This document shows, in pieces, positions 1 to 5,274 of a stretch of 5,274 nucleotides of DNA. Under the pieces are notes generated by a model, which saw nothing but the letters and a program-made list of their open reading frames with translations, made no database searches and was not told where the DNA came from. The DNA lies in contig JAUPWC010000330.1 of the NCBI GenBank assembly GCA_030916665.1, positions 1 to 5,274 of the forward strand, written 5' to 3'. The translations under genes and the position numbers were made by a program. Source of the stretch: Verrucomicrobiota bacterium (GTDB taxonomy: Bacteria > Verrucomicrobiota > Verrucomicrobiia > Opitutales > Opitutaceae). Each line of letters starts with the position of its first letter. Positions within the stretch are counted from its first letter, which is position 1.

Positions 1-343
1 ATGAGAGAAGCCAGAAGATCGCCAGGGTCCACAGGAAGAAATCCGGTCCCGGCACGCTCAGCGTCACTGCGGCGAGCCCGGCGCCGACGAAGAACTGCAG
101 CGCCCAGATCCAGAGGCGCTTCGTGCGGAAACGGTCCACCAGCGGCGACCACAGGCCCTTCAGCACCCACGGCAGGTAGAGCCAGCCGGTGTAGAACGTG
201 ATCTCCGCGTTGGAGACGCCGAGCTGCTTATACATCGGCACCGACAGTGCGACGACGGCGACGTAGGGGATCGCCTGGCAGAAATACAGCGACGGCACCC
301 ACGTCCACGCACGCCACGGACTTGGTTGGGAGGAAGGCTCCAT
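1..343 (-). CDS. MFS transporter, AmpG-like, partial (N-terminal 114 residues)
   Basis: This is the N-terminal part of a major facilitator superfamily transporter; the gene runs off the left edge, so no stop codon is visible. Reading from ATG at 343-341 gives 114 codons open to base 1. Hydrophobic segments lie at about residues 14-36, 48-66, 77-97 and from 102 onward, matching TM1 to TM4. Between TM2 and TM3 the segment LWSPLVDRFRTKR (about 64-76) corresponds to the MFS loop 2-3 signature (G-x-x-x-D-R-x-G-R-R type). The N-terminal region (SLYFCQAIPYVAVVALSV) resembles the AmpG/PAT-like MFS proteins common in Bacteroidetes and Verrucomicrobia, which are thought to import saccharides or muropeptides; the substrate cannot be told here. 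The ATG was chosen because it leaves a short polar leader before TM1; no clear Shine-Dalgarno sequence precedes it. A structured repeat lies 67 bp upstream of the start. Confidence 0.85.
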   Translation of the reverse strand, partial: MEPSSQPSPWRAWTWVPSLYFCQAIPYVAVVALSVPMYKQLGVSNAEITFYTGWLYLPWVLKGLWSPLVDRFRTKRLWIWALQFFVGAGLAAVTLSVPGPDFFLWTLAIFWLLS

Positions 344-409
344 CGGTGCGACGCAGCGTGCGGGTGTGCGTCGCGCGCGCAACGGCGGAAAGGAAAGGAT
401 GCAGAACGA

Positions 410-475
410 GGTGGAGCGCGTTGACCTCAACGCGCTTTGAACCATACCAGCGCACTGGGGTCAGTGCGCTCCACC
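410..475. repeat. Palindromic structured repeat, copy 1
   Basis: This intergenic element has a closing stem GGTGGAG (410-416) with CTCCACC (469-475), which encloses two adjacent hairpins. The left one is CGCGTTGACCTCAACGCG (417-434), a perfect 8-bp stem with a 2-nt spacer. The right one is CGCACTGGGGTCAGTGCG (451-468), a 7-bp stem with a 4-nt loop. A 16-nt linker (435-450) separates them. The two halves can also pair with each other over 24 nt with only two mismatches if three G-U pairs are allowed, so a single long hairpin is an alternative fold. Bases 405-435 are identical to 4381-4411 in copy 2. The element starts 12 bp after the stop codon of the secreted repeat protein gene and lies upstream of the transporter. 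It resembles REP/BIME-type elements in size and position, but I cannot assign it to a named family. Confidence 0.85.
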
Positions 476-487
476 ACCAGCCTTACT

Positions 488-1168
488 TCACGGCTTCGTC
501 ACCGCGATCGTTTCCGTGCGCGTCGAGGTGGTGCCGTCGGGATGGGTCACCGATATCGTGCGCGTGACCGAACCGTCCTCGTTCTTCTTGGAGGCGACCA
601 CACGCTCCGTCGTTTTGCCCTCGGGACCGGTCACGGTCTGGGTCTTGGTGGAAGCGCCGTTCTCGTGGGTGACCGCGCTGCTGGTGGTCGCGGTCTTGCC
701 CTGGGCGTTGGTCACCGTGCCGGTGGACGTGCGCCCGTTCTCGGTCTTGGTGGCGGTGTTCTCGTAGGTCTGGCTCTTGCCGTTGAAGCCCGTGCGCGTG
801 CCCGTCGTGCTGACGGTGCCGTCCTCATTCTTCTGCGCGGTGCTGTTCACGGTGGCGGTCTTCCCCTCGGGGCCGGTGGTGGTGCGGGTGTGAGCGCCGG
901 TGCCGGTTTCCTTGTCCCACGTCCGCTCGGATTTGCGCGTGGCGGTCTCGCCGTCCTGGTTGGTGGCCGAGCCCTCGCGGGTCTTCTTGCCCTTTTTCCG
1001 GGAGGTCGTGCCCTCGAAGGTGCCCGACTTGCCGTTGCTGTTCGAGTAGGTGCCTTCGCGCTCCTTCACCTTGGATTTCTTCTCGGCGGCAAACGCGGGC
1101 GAGGCGGACAGAACAAAAGCGGCGCCGAGCGCCGCGAGGGTCAGGGACAAGCGGGAGTAATTAGGCAT
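488..1168 (-). CDS. Secreted Thr/Gly-rich repeat protein, function unknown
   Basis: This is a 226-residue protein of unknown function. A signal peptide is clear: a short polar start with R6, a hydrophobic core at about 7-22 and a cleavage site after A-F-A (residue 27) or A28. The mature part is polar, rich in Thr, Ser, Gly, Lys and Glu, has a single Trp (W84) and contains no membrane segment. From about residue 45 to the end it consists of roughly 13 to 14-residue units with the pattern NGKTxTxxxxxT (for example PEGKTATVNSTA, AQGKTATTSSAV, PDGTTSTRTETI), suggesting a repetitive beta structure on the cell surface or in the periplasm. Residues 99-126 and 181-208 are especially similar (GPEGKT ... 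KNEDG). ATG at 1168 was preferred over an in-frame GTG at 1186, since it puts the signal peptide at the very N-terminus. A candidate promoter lies at 1232-1259. The real existence of the gene is supported by the signal peptide and the orderly repeats; the function is not known. Confidence 0.85.
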   Translation of the reverse strand: MPNYSRLSLTLAALGAAFVLSASPAFAAEKKSKVKEREGTYSNSNGKSGTFEGTTSRKKGKKTREGSATNQDGETATRKSERTWDKETGTGAHTRTTTGPEGKTATVNSTAQKNEDGTVSTTGTRTGFNGKSQTYENTATKTENGRTSTGTVTNAQGKTATTSSAVTHENGASTKTQTVTGPEGKTTERVVASKKNEDGSVTRTISVTHPDGTTSTRTETIAVTKP

Positions 1169-1231
1169 GGGACGAGAGGTTTCCACGGGAGACGACGGCG
1201 ACGGGGAGGCGGGTTTCGGGGGAGGCGGTAA

Positions 1232-1259
1232 ATTATCCGGGAAAACCTCGCGGTCTGAA
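1232..1259 (-). promoter_or_regulatory. Candidate sigma-70-type promoter for the secreted repeat protein
   Basis: On the minus strand a -35-like TTCAGA (1259-1254) and a -10-like GATAAT (1237-1232) are separated by 16 bp. The -10 matches TATAAT at five of six positions and the -35 matches TTGACA at four of six. It sits in a locally AT-richer patch of a GC-rich gap, about 64 bp upstream of the ATG at 1168. This is inferred from motif match and position only. Confidence 0.4.
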
Positions 1260-1265
1260 GTAACC

Positions 1266-1295
1266 AGCCGCGCAAAGATGCGTCAACGCGCGGCT
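1266..1295. other. Hairpin in the gap downstream of the oxidoreductase gene
   Basis: A perfect 8-bp inverted repeat AGCCGCGC / GCGCGGCT (1266-1273 and 1288-1295) surrounds a 14-nt loop. It lies about 98 bp past the stop codon of the oxidoreductase gene and just upstream of the candidate promoter for the next gene. It could end transcription, but there is no T-run on either side, so a role as an intrinsic terminator is weakly supported. In a GC-rich sequence such a stem may also arise by chance. Confidence 0.3.
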
Positions 1296-1392
1296 CTGAT
1301 GTTTGCCGGAACGGGGTCGCCGTCCACGGGTTGGTCTCACCGAAGCCGGCCACTGGATCAACCGCCGCACGAGCGCCGTGGTTTCTGTTTGT

Positions 1393-2889
1393 TCACCCCA
1401 GCTTCGGCACGGTGTAGGGTGCGCGGTAGGCGCGGGTGAGGAGCGCGTTGGCGTTTTTGGCCTTCCCGCCGGTGAAGCGCTCCACACCTGACTCCAGCGA
1501 CAGCTTCGCTCCCAGTCGCAGCGGCGTGCGGGCGTAATCCGCCCGATTGGCCGCGAGGTGCGCGGTCATGCGGTCGCAGGTTTCGGCGAACCAGGCGCTG
1601 CTCCGGGCCGCGTCGTTGATCTCCTTCAGCTCCGCTGCGCGGCCAAGCGCGTGCGAAATTCCGCCCAGGTGGCACAGTGAGCTGGAGATGTGCCCCTCCT
1701 CGATCTGACCGCAAAGGTCGGCCGTCTTCCGGCTGCGGACGACGTCGATGAAGTTCCGCATCATGCGGTCCTCGCCGTTGAACTCGCGCACGACCTTGCC
1801 GTCGCGATCAATGGCCGTGGCGCGGAAGTATCCCGGCGAGACCACGCTGCCACCCTCGCACTCGATGACGTTGCCCACCTTGACGCCGCGGTAGTCGTCC
1901 ATCGCCGCCGCCATCGCGCCGGCGGCCTCGGCGCCGCTGGCACCGGGCTTGTCCTCGTCGGGATCATATTTCGCCGGCAACCCGCGCACCTCAAAGACCA
2001 GGGGTGCCGTCGCGTAGTCGTGCAGCACGATCTGGGTGTTGGGCGTGTCGCCGTCGTCCACGTAGCCGAGACGCCCGCCAATGCTCAGCGTGGTGCGCGG
2101 CAGCCCGGGTTCGCCGAGAAACCATCGCGCCACATCCATCTGGTGGATGCCCTGGTTGCCGACGTCGCCGTTGCCGTAGGTGTTGAACCAGTGCCAGTCG
2201 TAGTGGAAGCGCGCGCGCCGCGGCTGCTCCAGCGGCGCCGGCCCGAGCCAGAGATCGTAGTCCACGGTGGCCGGCACGGGCTGCGGTCCCGTGGTGCGGC
2301 CGATGGTCTTGCGCCTTTTGTAGCAGAAGCCGCGGGCGATCTTGATCTTGCCGAGATTCCCGGCGCGCACCCACTGCACCGCCTCCTGCAGCCCTTCGCC
2401 CGAGCGGATCTGCATGCCCGCCTGCACGACGCGTCCGTATTTCGCCGCCGCGGCTACGAGCTGCCGGCCTTCCCAGATGTTGTGCGACACCGGTTTCTCG
2501 ACGAACACGTCCTTGCCCGCCTCGCAGGCCCAGATGCCCATGAGCGCGTGCCAGTGGTTCGGCGTGGCGATGGTGATCGCGTCCACGTTGGGCGAAGCGA
2601 GGAGCTGGCGGAGGTCGGTGAATTTCTCCGGCGTGAGGCCGTCCTTCGCCAGCGCCTCTGCGATCCGTGCCAGCACTGCCGTGTCCACGTCGCAGATCGC
2701 CGCGATGCGCACGCCGGGGATCACGCGCAACTGGCGCAGATGATCGCGCCCGCGGCCGTTCAATCCCACAACCGCCACGCGCACGTCGCCGTTGGCGCCG
2801 GCGACCTGCGCCCACGAGCGGGCGGTGAAAACCGAGGCCGCGCCGAGCGCGGCGGTTTTGAGGAAAGTCCGGCGGGAAGAAGTGGGCAT
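1393..2889 (-). CDS. Tat-exported Gfo/Idh/MocA family oxidoreductase
   Basis: This 498-residue protein is a NAD(P)-dependent oxidoreductase of the Gfo/Idh/MocA family, whose members act on sugars, inositols and related polyols; the substrate is not known. The N-terminus carries a twin-arginine signal, SRRTFLK (5-11), a hydrophobic stretch to about 21, and a likely cleavage after S-W-A (27), so it is predicted to fold with its cofactor before export. The Rossmann fold follows, with VAVVGLNGRG (38-47, GxxGxG at G42, G45, G47), the acidic residue at the end of the second strand in AICDVD (64-69), IATPNHWHA (107-115) and the family signature EKP at 131-133 with K132. The C-terminal domain has GNQGIHQMDVARW (244-256), in which H249 and D252 are likely active-site residues. 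ATG at 2889 was chosen because the Tat motif follows at once; the frame stays open upstream to 3177, but that part is the antisense of the MazG-like gene. Length and layout match the large exported family seen in Verrucomicrobia, Planctomycetes and Bacteroidetes. It is divergent from the MazG-like gene, with a 97-bp spacer. Confidence 0.93.
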   Translation of the reverse strand: MPTSSRRTFLKTAALGAASVFTARSWAQVAGANGDVRVAVVGLNGRGRDHLRQLRVIPGVRIAAICDVDTAVLARIAEALAKDGLTPEKFTDLRQLLASPNVDAITIATPNHWHALMGIWACEAGKDVFVEKPVSHNIWEGRQLVAAAAKYGRVVQAGMQIRSGEGLQEAVQWVRAGNLGKIKIARGFCYKRRKTIGRTTGPQPVPATVDYDLWLGPAPLEQPRRARFHYDWHWFNTYGNGDVGNQGIHQMDVARWFLGEPGLPRTTLSIGGRLGYVDDGDTPNTQIVLHDYATAPLVFEVRGLPAKYDPDEDKPGASGAEAAGAMAAAMDDYRGVKVGNVIECEGGSVVSPGYFRATAIDRDGKVVREFNGEDRMMRNFIDVVRSRKTADLCGQIEEGHISSSLCHLGGISHALGRAAELKEINDAARSSAWFAETCDRMTAHLAANRADYARTPLRLGAKLSLESGVERFTGGKAKNANALLTRAYRAPYTVPKLG

Positions 2890-2986
2890 GGGGCGAAACG
2901 GGGTGCCCATCCCTACACCCGGGTGCCCGCCGTCGCCAGTGGAATTCCGCCGTGTCTTCGGGATCAGTCCTGTCAGGCTGCGCGCT

Positions 2987-3340
2987 ATGGAACTATCCCA
3001 GCTCTCCGACCGGGCCCTGCAGATCCACGCCGCCTTCGCCGCCCACGCGCAACGCACCGGCACCCGCCCCTGGACCCGAGAGGAAGTCATGCAGGGCTTC
3101 GTGGGCGACGTCGGTGACCTCATGAAGCTCGTCATGGCCCAGGCCGGCGCCCGCCCCATCCCCGACGCCGACCGCAAACTCGCCCACGAGCTGAGTGACT
3201 GCCTGTGGAGCGTGCTGGTGCTGGCAAAACTCTACGACGTGGAGCTGGAGAGGGAATACCGGCTGACAATGGATGAACTGGAGAGAGAGCTTCAAACGCC
3301 TGATCGCCACCGCTTGGATTCTTCACTGCGCTCAGAATGA
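2987..3340 (+). CDS. MazG-like nucleotide pyrophosphohydrolase family protein
   Basis: This 117-residue protein is an all-alpha MazG-like (NTP-PPase superfamily) protein. Such enzymes split nucleoside triphosphates into monophosphate and pyrophosphate in the cytoplasm with Mg2+ bound by acidic residues. The first metal motif, usually EExxE, appears here as GDVGD (40-44, D41 and D44), followed by LMKLVMA; the second motif is HELSD (67-71, E68 and D71), followed by CLWSVLVLAKLYDVELE. I recall a MazG-like subgroup with a similar GDVGDL segment, so the change may be subfamily-typical rather than decay. ATG at 2987 was chosen because the helical domain begins there; the frame is open back to 2792, but that stretch is antisense to the oxidoreductase N-terminus. 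The final residues (LDSSLRSE) and the TGA stop are encoded by the left arm of an inverted repeat that starts at 3316, so the natural C-terminus may have been replaced. Activity and substrate are not established. Confidence 0.85.
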   Translation: MELSQLSDRALQIHAAFAAHAQRTGTRPWTREEVMQGFVGDVGDLMKLVMAQAGARPIPDADRKLAHELSDCLWSVLVLAKLYDVELEREYRLTMDELERELQTPDRHRLDSSLRSE

Positions 3341-3394
3341 CACGCAGGAGCTTACCCCGCCACCACCGGTCATTCTGAGCGCAGCGAAGAATCC
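3316..3394. repeat. Inverted repeat with 26-bp arms, overlapping a gene end
   Basis: The arms at 3316-3341 and 3369-3394 are reverse complements with a single mismatch (A at 3325), separated by a 27-nt centre (3342-3368). The arm contains TTCTTC, CTGCGCTCAG and AATGAC. From memory, this sequence type is widely dispersed in unrelated bacterial genomes and produces spurious database peptides of the ILRCAQND / VILSAVKNP kind, which the reverse strand encodes here. There is no transposase and no T-run. The left arm covers the last eight codons and the stop of the MazG-like gene, and the right arm ends 92 bp before the methyltransferase start. As RNA it would form a long stable hairpin that could end or protect the upstream transcript. 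Its origin as a small mobile element is an inference. Confidence 0.85.
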
Positions 3395-3486
3395 AGAGGA
3401 AGGGCGGCACAACCCCGGCAACCAAAGCCCCCTTTGTTTGTGATTTGGCGTTTGGCGTCCGAGATTTCTCCCCTCTACGTGCCCCC

Positions 3487-4380
3487 ATGCAAATTGACCG
3501 CCCGGGCCTCATCGTCGCCGACCGCTGGCAGGATTACCGCCTGCTCGACTGCGGCGACGGCATGAAGCAGGAGCAGTGGGGCCCCTACAACCTCGTGCGC
3601 CCCGACCCCCAGATCATCTGGCCCAAGCACGGCGGCAAAGTCTGGTCCGGCTGGGACGGTTTCTACCACCGGGCCGAGACCGGTGGCGGCAAATGGGAAT
3701 ACCGCCAGAAGCTGCCCGACCAGTGGACCATCCGCTACGGCGCACTGACCTTCCGCATCCACCCCACGAGCTTCAAGCACACCGGGCTCTTCCCCGATCA
3801 GGCGGTGAACTGGGACTGGATTTCCAAACGCATCCGCGACGCCCGTGCGGCTGGCCGTGAGGTCAGCGTGCTCAACCTCTTCGGCTACACCGGCGCGGCC
3901 TCCGTCGCCGCCGCCCATGCCGGCGCCAGCGTCTGCCATGTGGACGCCGCCGAGGGCATGGTGAAATGGTGCCGCGAAAACGCCGCCCTCTCCGGTCTCG
4001 CCGAGGCGCCGATCCGCTACATCACCGACGACTGCCTCAAGTTCGTGCGCCGCGAGATCAAGCGCGGTCGCAAATACGACGCGATCATCATGGACCCGCC
4101 GACCTACGGTCGCGGCAGCACCGGCGAGATGTGGAAACTCGAGGATCACCTCTGGGACCTGCTAAACGAATGCAAGCAGGTGCTCAGCGACCGCCCGGTC
4201 TTCTTCCTGATCAACGCCTACACCGCGCGCCTCTCGCCGTCCGTCGTCATCAACCTGCTCGACGGCCTGCTCCACGACGCGGGCGGCCGCATCCACGGCG
4301 GCGAGGTCGGTCTGCCGATCCAGAAGGACGGCCGCATCCTGCCCTGCGGCATTTACGGACGCTGGGAATCAGCCGGCTGA
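3487..4380 (+). CDS. Class I SAM-dependent methyltransferase, RlmI/RlmK-like, no PUA domain
   Basis: This 297-residue protein resembles the methyltransferase core of the COG1092 group (RlmI and RlmK, 23S rRNA methyltransferases). An N-terminal region with the family-like segments WGPYNLVRPDPQ (31-42) and FKHTGLFPDQAVNWDW (96-111) precedes the Rossmann-like fold. SAM motif I is VLNLFGYTGAAS (128-139), the acidic residue of motif II is in HVDAAEGM (151-158, D153), and motif IV is MDPPTYGRG (202-210). An N-terminal PUA RNA-binding domain, present in E. coli RlmI, is absent. The position that carries an S-C-S cysteine motif in RlmI appears as INAYT (242-246), so a cytosine-C5 mechanism is doubtful. 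The target (probably RNA) is not known. ATG at 3487 was preferred over an in-frame ATG at 3445 because the earlier 14 residues look like intergenic sequence. No strong Shine-Dalgarno sequence is seen. It lies downstream of the MazG-like gene, separated by 146 bp that include most of the inverted repeat. Confidence 0.9.
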   Translation: MQIDRPGLIVADRWQDYRLLDCGDGMKQEQWGPYNLVRPDPQIIWPKHGGKVWSGWDGFYHRAETGGGKWEYRQKLPDQWTIRYGALTFRIHPTSFKHTGLFPDQAVNWDWISKRIRDARAAGREVSVLNLFGYTGAASVAAAHAGASVCHVDAAEGMVKWCRENAALSGLAEAPIRYITDDCLKFVRREIKRGRKYDAIIMDPPTYGRGSTGEMWKLEDHLWDLLNECKQVLSDRPVFFLINAYTARLSPSVVINLLDGLLHDAGGRIHGGEVGLPIQKDGRILPCGIYGRWESAG

Positions 4381-4385
4381 AACGA

Positions 4386-4449
4386 GGTGGAGCGCGTTGA
4401 CCTCAACGCGCATCGCGCCGGAAGCGTCTTGGGGTCAAGCCGCTCCACC
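4386..4449. repeat. Palindromic structured repeat, copy 2
   Basis: This second copy of the element at 410-475 has the closing stem GGTGGAG (4386-4392) with CTCCACC (4443-4449). The left hairpin CGCGTTGACCTCAACGCG (4393-4410) is identical to copy 1. The right hairpin CGTCTTGGGGTCAAGCCG (4425-4442) forms six of seven pairs. The linker (4411-4424) is 14 nt and unrelated in sequence to that of copy 1. Bases 4381-4411 are identical to 405-435. The element begins 5 bp after the methyltransferase stop codon and ends 8 bp before the peptidase stop codon on the other strand, so it almost fills the convergent gap. A role in ending or protecting transcripts from both sides is likely but not shown; there is no T-run. 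Confidence 0.85.
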
Positions 4450-4457
4450 CGAAGTCC

Positions 4458-5274
4458 TCACTTCGGCGCGAGGTGTTTCGCGAGAAACAGCTCGAGCTCG
4501 CCGTAGAGCTTGGTGCGGCTCTTCTCGTCCTTGAAGCTGTGGCCCTCCTTGGTGATGAACAGCTCCTGCGGGGGCCGGCCCGCCTTCTCCAACGCGGCGA
4601 TCAACTTGCGGGCCTGCTTGGGCGGCACCGTGCGGTCCTCCTTGCCCTGCACGATGAACAACGGCGCCGTGATCTTTTCCGCAAAATTGACCGGTGAGAT
4701 CTCCGCGAGGAGTTCCGGCGCCAGCTTCGGGTCGCCGATCCACTCGCGGAAGAAAGCGTAGGCGTAGCGGTATTCCTCGCCCTTCCGCTCCTTGGTGATG
4801 TCGGTCCAGTCCGTCACGCCGTTGATGGACACACCGCAGCGGTAGAGTTCGGGGTTGTGTCCGAGGGCGAACAGCGCCGCGTAGCCGCCGTAGCTGCCGC
4901 CGACGATGGCGATGCGCTGCGGGTCGGCCAGGCCCTGCTTGATCAGCCAGCGCGTGCCGTCCTCAATGTCGTCCTGCATGCCGCGGCCGATCTCGCGCCG
5001 GCCCTTGCGGTAAAACTCCGTGCCGTAGCCCGGCGAACCGCGGAAGTTCATCTGGAAAACCGCGTAGCCGCGGTTGGAGAGGAACTGCACCATCGGGTGA
5101 AACTGCCAGCTGTCGCGCACGAACGGCCCGCCGTGTGGCATGACCACCACGGGCAGGTTGGTCTTCCCGGCGCCCGGCGGCAACGTGAGGTAGCCGTGGA
5201 TGGCCTCGCCATCGCGCGCGCGGTATTCGACCGGGTACATGGCGGCCATTGCCGTCGCGGACATGCCCGGCATG
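4458..5274 (-). CDS. S9 family prolyl oligopeptidase-type peptidase, partial (C-terminal catalytic domain)
   Basis: This is the C-terminal alpha/beta-hydrolase domain of a serine peptidase of the S9 (prolyl oligopeptidase, dipeptidyl or acylaminoacyl peptidase) family, which removes residues from short peptides. The gene starts beyond the right edge; the first Met visible (5273-5271) is almost surely internal, and the beta-propeller normally found before this domain is missing from view. Counting from that Met, the domain shows MPHGGPFVRD (45-54, oxyanion region), NFRGSPGYG (76-84), the nucleophile elbow GGSYGG with S127, the acid D213 in GKEDRTVP and the base H245 in EGHSF, so the catalytic triad is complete. 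The end of the protein (FLAKHLAPK) matches the usual end of this family. The exact subfamily, the signal peptide and the cellular location cannot be judged from this part. It converges on the methyltransferase gene, with 77 bp between the two stop codons. Confidence 0.93.
   Translation of the reverse strand, partial: MPGMSATAMAAMYPVEYRARDGEAIHGYLTLPPGAGKTNLPVVVMPHGGPFVRDSWQFHPMVQFLSNRGYAVFQMNFRGSPGYGTEFYRKGRREIGRGMQDDIEDGTRWLIKQGLADPQRIAIVGGSYGGYAALFALGHNPELYRCGVSINGVTDWTDITKERKGEEYRYAYAFFREWIGDPKLAPELLAEISPVNFAEKITAPLFIVQGKEDRTVPPKQARKLIAALEKAGRPPQELFITKEGHSFKDEKSRTKLYGELELFLAKHLAPK

Noticed and set aside
437..1231. An open frame of 264 codons on the plus strand
   Set aside because: It is antisense to the secreted repeat protein, which has a proper signal peptide and ordered repeats. 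The Gly/Arg/Leu-rich product only mirrors those repeats.
2901..2928. Direct repeat GGGTGCCC (2901-2908 and 2921-2928) and palindrome CACCCGGGTG in the divergent spacer
   Set aside because: The units are short and GC-rich, and there is no second line of evidence for an operator, so chance is a sufficient explanation.
1690..3117. A long open frame of 475 codons on the plus strand
   Set aside because: It is antisense to the well-supported oxidoreductase gene. Its product is rich in Arg, His, Ala and Val with no recognisable domain, as expected from the complementary strand of a GC-rich gene.
2890..3177. Upstream extension of the oxidoreductase frame by 96 codons
   Set aside because: The extension lies across the divergent spacer and antisense to the MazG-like gene, and it would bury the Tat signal, which must be N-terminal.
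3132..3512. An open frame of 126 codons on the minus strand
   Set aside because: It is antisense to the MazG-like gene and runs through both arms of the inverted repeat, giving the ILRCAQND and VILSAVKNP peptides that I know as spurious translations of this repeat type.
3475..4149. An open frame of 224 codons on the minus strand
   Set aside because: It is antisense to the methyltransferase, whose motifs I, II and IV are clear. The Gly/Ala/Val-rich product has no recognisable domain.
2987..4380. MazG-like gene and methyltransferase as a toxin-antitoxin or defence pair
   Set aside because: Neither protein is of a toxin or restriction type. The MazG-like fold does not imply a link to MazEF in isolation, and the two genes are separated by 146 bp with a strong inverted repeat.

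Overview
This is a GC-rich bacterial window with five clear genes plus one partial gene at each edge counted among them: in order, a partial MFS transporter (minus), a secreted Thr/Gly-rich repeat protein (minus), a Tat-exported Gfo/Idh/MocA oxidoreductase (minus), a MazG-like protein (plus), a class I SAM-dependent methyltransferase (plus) and a partial S9 peptidase (minus), so six genes in all. The Tat-exported oxidoreductase with an SRRTFLK leader, the Bacteroides-like MFS transporter, the weak Shine-Dalgarno signals and the composition suggest Verrucomicrobiota, perhaps Opitutales. This assignment is an inference, because there is no rRNA or other marker gene here.

Layout: bases 1-343 hold the N-terminal part of the transporter, which runs off the left edge. 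Bases 344-487 hold a 66-nt palindromic repeat (copy 1). The secreted repeat protein occupies 488-1168 and has a plausible promoter at 1232-1259. After a 224-bp gap comes the exported oxidoreductase (1393-2889). A 97-bp divergent spacer separates it from the MazG-like gene (2987-3340). The 3' end of that gene is made of the left arm of a 79-nt inverted repeat (3316-3394). The methyltransferase follows (3487-4380). A second palindromic repeat (copy 2) nearly fills the 77-bp convergent gap before the peptidase (4458-5274), whose N-terminal part lies beyond the right edge.

The genes do not form an obvious single pathway. The transporter, the exported oxidoreductase and the exported-type peptidase would fit a lifestyle of using saccharides and peptides, while the MazG-like protein and the methyltransferase are housekeeping-type genes (nucleotide pool and RNA modification). 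No defence system, CRISPR array, RNA gene, transposase or phage gene was seen. The most interesting content is non-coding: two copies of a structured repeat whose right-hand hairpins show compensatory base changes, and a separate inverted repeat that supplies the last codons and the stop codon of a gene.
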